NCBI RefSeq assembly: GCF_000526155.1
Contig: NZ_JAFN01000001.1
Location: forward strand, 3,536,264 to 3,600,263
Origin: Deferrisoma camini S3R1
GTDB lineage: Bacteria > Desulfobacterota > Deferrisomatia > Deferrisomatales > Deferrisomataceae
Direction of reading: 5' to 3'
Length of the DNA stretch: 64,000 bases
Of this stretch, positions 60,938-64,000 are shown piece by piece. The number at the start of each line of letters is the position of its first letter. Within the stretch, counting starts at the first letter, position 1. The translations under genes and the position numbers were made by a program. The notes under the pieces are model-generated. The model worked only from the letters and a program-made list of their open reading frames with translations, made no database searches and was not told the origin of the DNA.

Positions 60938-62430
60938 CGGCCCAGTACCCCCAGGAAACATGGGCCCCCGATCCACAGGTCGTCCTCGAACTTCTCAATG
61001 TTCGCCCACGAGGCCGACACCGCCAGCGTTCGCTCGACGCCCAGCGCGTCGGTGAACGTGTAGGAGACGGCGACGGGGACGCCGTCGGCCGTGCTCTGGA
61101 CCGGGAACACCGTGTCCGACGTGGACTCGCCCAGGGTGAACCCGAAGGTCAGGGTGAACCGCCCCGTGTCCCCGTCCTCGGCCACCTCCAGTTGCCGCGC
61201 GGTGGACCCCACCGTGACCTCGAGGGTCGTCACCTCGTCCGGGACCCCGTTTCCCTCGAACCCCGGCAGGTCCTCGAGGGTCACGACGGCCCGGGCGTCC
61301 TCGCCCACGAAGCGGGTGGCCGAGATCGTAAGCAGCCGCACCAGGATGCCCCTCACCCCCTCGTCCGTGCCCATCCAGACGTTGCCCGAGGGGTCCACCG
61401 TGATCCGGTCCACCCGGTCGAACCGGGAGGACTCCTCCTGGGCCCAGCACCCCTGGCCCGGGAGGTCCGTTTCCGAGCACTCGGTGCCCTGCAGGGAGCC
61501 GTCCGGCCCCGGGGTCTGGAAGTATGCCCCCTGGTCCGTGGCCACCCACACCGTGCCGTCGAACGGATCCACCGCCACGTCCCGGAGGGTTCGGTTCACG
61601 GGGAACGAAAAACCGTCCGGCTGCGAGCCCGCCGGATCGGAACCCTGCAGGGTCTGGGCGGGGTATCGCAGGAGATCCGCCGTGCCGCTGCTCGGGGTTC
61701 CCACGACCCACAGGTCGCCCGTGAGACGGGAGAACGCCATGCCTCCCAGCGCCGAGAGGGTAGGGTCCACCAGGCGGGTGGCCGACGGGTCGCCGAGCCG
61801 GACCAGGTACAGGCGGGCGTCTCCCGAATCGAAGAACACCACGGCGGGGTCGTCGGCCCAGGGGGCCAATGCCAGGCGGGTGATCTCGTCGTCTTCTTGA
61901 TAAACGGTGGTGTTCGGCTGGGGTGCGCCCCCGCCCAGGGCCCACGATCGGACCCCGGAGGGGGTCGCGGCCCACAGGGTGCTGCCGTCCGAGGCGAGGT
62001 CCAGGACGCCCAGGCCTCCCGTGTCCAGGGAGGACGGGGGTTTCGGGCTCAATCCCGTCTCGGACAGGACCCGGCCGTACTGGATGCCCCGGGTGTCTTG
62101 CGAAGCCCCGTTGAACCCGAGGAAGAAGTTCTCCCCTTCCTCCAGGGCGCCGAACGCCACCGCCCGGGCCGCGTCGTCGAGGAGGCCGTCCGAGTTCTTG
62201 TTCAGGGGAAAGAACGACGCCAGCCGATCCCCCACGAGCGCCGCCACCCCCGTGTCGGCCGCGAACCAGACCCGGTTCGCCCCGTCCACCCCGATGGCGT
62301 GGATCCGGGAGGCGCTGCCGAGCTTGAGCGTGGAGAAACTGAGAAAGACCGATCGTTCGCACCGCCCCGTCCGGGGGGCCACGGCGCCGGCCACACAGAC
62401 GGCCATGAGGAAGGACAAGACGCGCTTCAT
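60934..62430 (-). CDS. Exported beta-propeller protein
   Basis: 498 residues, signal peptide about 1-24. Repeated propeller blades of the two-component-regulator-propeller/NHL kind: IHAIGVDGANRVWFAADTGV, GVLDLASDGSTLWAATPSGV, DVAVDPFDGTVWVATDQGA, ITVDPSGNVWMGTDEGV. The last 110 residues form a separate beta domain (TRFVGEDARAVVTLEDLPGF). No kinase attached. Heads an operon with the LysM protein and rfaE2; function unknown. Confidence 0.75.
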   Translation of the reverse strand: MKRVLSFLMAVCVAGAVAPRTGRCERSVFLSFSTLKLGSASRIHAIGVDGANRVWFAADTGVAALVGDRLASFFPLNKNSDGLLDDAARAVAFGALEEGENFFLGFNGASQDTRGIQYGRVLSETGLSPKPPSSLDTGGLGVLDLASDGSTLWAATPSGVRSWALGGGAPQPNTTVYQEDDEITRLALAPWADDPAVVFFDSGDARLYLVRLGDPSATRLVDPTLSALGGMAFSRLTGDLWVVGTPSSGTADLLRYPAQTLQGSDPAGSQPDGFSFPVNRTLRDVAVDPFDGTVWVATDQGAYFQTPGPDGSLQGTECSETDLPGQGCWAQEESSRFDRVDRITVDPSGNVWMGTDEGVRGILVRLLTISATRFVGEDARAVVTLEDLPGFEGNGVPDEVTTLEVTVGSTARQLEVAEDGDTGRFTLTFGFTLGESTSDTVFPVQSTADGVPVAVSYTFTDALGVERTLAVSASWANIEKFEDDLWIGGPCFLGVLGR

Positions 62431-62469
62431 CAGGGTTCCTCCGTGGGAAAAGAGCCTTATAGCACGCCC

Positions 62470-62815
62470 TTTTCCGGGCCTTCAAGGAAGCCCCCTTCGG
62501 CCGCTGCGCGACCCTACAACGGAGAAGGGTAACGTGCGTTGGTCGGGGGCCGTTGCCGGCGGCGGGGCATGGGTTTCAGGAACCGGAGTTCAGCGGACAG
62601 GAGACAGGAAATCCTGAAAAGCAGTCTGGGTTCCCGGGGGATCCTCTCGGGGCACCGAAGAGCTTTCTCCCTGTCCACCGATTCTGAATTCTGGCCCCTG
62701 GACCCCATGCCCCCCGAGACCGTGAGGTGGCGCCAAAGAGGCGGGGCCATACTTGGAACACTCGGGAATCAAGTAGGTTTTCATGCATCCTAGCGTCCTA
62801 GCGGAAGTTACAAGG
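62470..62815. repeat. Fold-back intergenic repeat with both tails
   Basis: Arms GGGGCATGGGTTTCAGG (62564-62580) and CCTGGACCCCATGCCCC (62697-62713). Left tail CTTCGGCCGCTGCGCGACC to GTTGCCGGCGGC; right tail GAGACCGTGAGGTGGCGCC to CCTAGCGGAAGTT. Inner arms CAGCGGACAGG and CTGTCCACCG pair. It shares tails with 36535, 43620 and 18330 copies. Confidence 0.75.
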
Positions 62816-62863
62816 AAAGCCCGGCCGCTGGCATCCCCAGAGGGGCGGCTCTATACTGCGGCC

Positions 62864-63688
62864 ATGCTGACGAGAACCCGATGGCGCGTGCAGGAGGTGC
62901 CGGCCGGCCCCGGGGAGGCCCGTGCCTGCTGGGAGGCCGCGGCCCGGGCCGGTGCGGTCGGTGCCGTGACCTCGTGGGGAGCGGGGATCCCCGGCCGGAC
63001 CTTTCTGCGCATCTACTGGGAGGTGACGCCGGGCGCCCCGGCTCCCCCCGAAGGGGAGGACCTGGAGGAGGAGAACTGGACCCCCTACTGGCGAGGGGCG
63101 CTGGAGCCGGTGGCCGTGAGCGCCCGCGTGTGGCTGGTGCCGGCCTGGGCGAGCCCCCCGCCGGAGGCCCGGGGGACCGTGTTGCGGATCGACCCCGGCA
63201 TGGCCTTCGGCGCCGGGGATCACCCCACCACCCGGCTTTGTCTGCGGGTCGTGGAGGCCATGGCCGCCGGGGCCGGCGTGCCCACCCCGGTGCTGGACGT
63301 GGGAACCGGCACGGGCGTGTTGGCCCTGGCCGCCGCCGCCCTGGGGGCGGGGCGGGTGGACGCGCTGGACATCGATCCGTTCGGGTTCGCGGCCTGCCGC
63401 CGGAACGCCCGGAGAAATGGGCTGGACGGCCGGGTGCGGCCGCTGCTCCTCTCGCTGGACCTCGTGGACGGGGCGTATCCCTTGATCCTGGCCAATGTGG
63501 TCGCCGGGCAGCTGGAAGCCCTTGCCGGCCACCTGCGGCGTCTCCTCCGGCCGGGGGGGCGGCTCGTGGTCAGCGGGTTCCAGGCGGACGAGGAGCATCG
63601 GGTGGTGGAGGCGCTGGGTCTCGCCGTGGAGGAGAGGGCGGTGGAGGACGGGTGGCCCGCGCTCACCCTGGCGAAGGAGGCACCCTGA
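62864..63688 (+). CDS. prmA: Ribosomal protein L11 methyltransferase
   Basis: 274 residues. A weakly conserved N-terminal substrate domain, then the SAM-binding core: DPGMAFGAGDHPTTRLC, VLDVGTGTGVLALAAAALGA, ALDIDPFGFAACRRNARRNG and LILANVVAGQLEAL (NVxxxxL motif). Trimethylates L11 lysines. ATG 62864 lies just 6 bases past TATACT (62852-62857), so the mRNA may be nearly leaderless; a frame extension to 62783 lies in repeat DNA and is rejected. Confidence 0.88.
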   Translation: MLTRTRWRVQEVPAGPGEARACWEAAARAGAVGAVTSWGAGIPGRTFLRIYWEVTPGAPAPPEGEDLEEENWTPYWRGALEPVAVSARVWLVPAWASPPPEARGTVLRIDPGMAFGAGDHPTTRLCLRVVEAMAAGAGVPTPVLDVGTGTGVLALAAAALGAGRVDALDIDPFGFAACRRNARRNGLDGRVRPLLLSLDLVDGAYPLILANVVAGQLEALAGHLRRLLRPGGRLVVSGFQADEEHRVVEALGLAVEERAVEDGWPALTLAKEAP

Positions 63689-64000
63689 TGGGACGGGTGA
63701 TCCCGCTTCTGCCCCGGCGGCGGGTCGAGGCCGAGATGCTGCTGCGGGTGTACCGGGTGCTCTGCCCCCAGGTGGGCCCCGACCGGGCCCTCGCCGTGGT
63801 GGCCGCGGCGGTGGAGGGGGCGGCCGAGGCGGCCGGCAGGGAGTTCGCCCGGCAGGCTCCGGGGGGACCGTCGCTCGAGCACTTCGCCACCGTGCTCGAT
63901 CGGTGGCGGGAGGGGGATGCCCTGGACGTCCGGGAGGTGCGGCTCGAGGAGGGGGTTCTGGCGTTCACCGTGACCCGGTGCCGGTACGCCGACCTCTACC
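63688..64000 (+). CDS. ATC-hydrolase (PF14196) family protein, 3'-partial
   Basis: ATG overlaps the prmA stop (TGATG). 104 residues are visible before the window ends: MGRVIPLLPRRRVEAEMLLR, AVVAAAVEGAAEAAGREFA, LDVREVRLEEGVLAFTVTR, CRYADLY. The FTVTRCRYADLY block is the family's opening signature (L-2-amino-thiazoline-4-carboxylic acid hydrolase). Members in anaerobes occur without ATC metabolism, so substrate is unknown. Confidence 0.75.
   Translation, partial: MGRVIPLLPRRRVEAEMLLRVYRVLCPQVGPDRALAVVAAAVEGAAEAAGREFARQAPGGPSLEHFATVLDRWREGDALDVREVRLEEGVLAFTVTRCRYADLY

Overview
The window is a very GC-rich bacterial chromosome segment, roughly 70% G+C by eye. The gene content points to an anaerobic, respiring, Gram-negative deltaproteobacterial-type organism (Desulfobacterota or a relative such as the Deferrisoma lineage). 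The evidence is a System I cytochrome c maturation operon with a CxxxY-type CcmE, several multihaem cytochromes, split heptose synthesis (RfaE2), PilT, sigma-54 two-component signalling, and a likely selenoprotein. The lineage call is inference. No rRNA or tRNA gene was recognised.

Layout. 1-3586: LOG-like protein, NlpD-like lipoprotein, RpoS-type sigma factor, apt and nfo. 3587-6741: an integron relic, made of a C-terminal integrase stub, an attC-like hairpin split by an IS1111/IS110-type element, and one AT-richer gene cassette with a textbook attC. 6742-12300: a duplicated and scrambled accessory patch holding two FecR lipoproteins, one intact and one truncated mogA, two broken copies of a toxin-antitoxin pair, a DUF4143 ATPase and a Y1-transposase scrap. 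It merges into a housekeeping operon read right to left from 18221: birA, coaX, EF-G paralogue, SPOR protein, HEAT-like protein, MOSC protein, mogA, fecR. 18814-22754: a MazF-type pair, then DUF6502, DUF5666 and a dihaem calcium-repeat lipoprotein. 22833-28924: ccm operon. 29771-32640: NtrC-type regulator and histidine kinase. 32810-38667: thiol-disulfide and multihaem genes. 38740-46289: prfC, a phasin-like protein, alaS, pilT and recA. 46555-51523: thpR, cinA, pgpA, an HD-GYP regulator and a PAS kinase. 51635-58722: glnE, a REC-DUF4388-J-TPR protein and a tetrahaem protein with an in-frame UGA. 58794-64000: rfaE2, a LysM protein, a beta-propeller protein, prmA and the start of an ATC-hydrolase family gene.

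Three things stand out. First, the gene at 57235-58722 carries an in-frame UGA at a CGC motif, followed by a stem-loop whose GGUCU loop sits at the same distance as in E. coli fdhF; this is a strong selenocysteine candidate. Second, nearly every large intergenic gap contains a fold-back repeat whose outer arms differ between copies yet stay complementary within each copy, which implies selection on the hairpin. Third, the integron relic has an IS1111-like element exactly at a cassette recombination core, with a 500-base non-coding right end where a bridge RNA would be expected.

Many genes are tightly coupled by 4-base ATGA or GTGA overlaps, and these overlaps were used to choose several starts.
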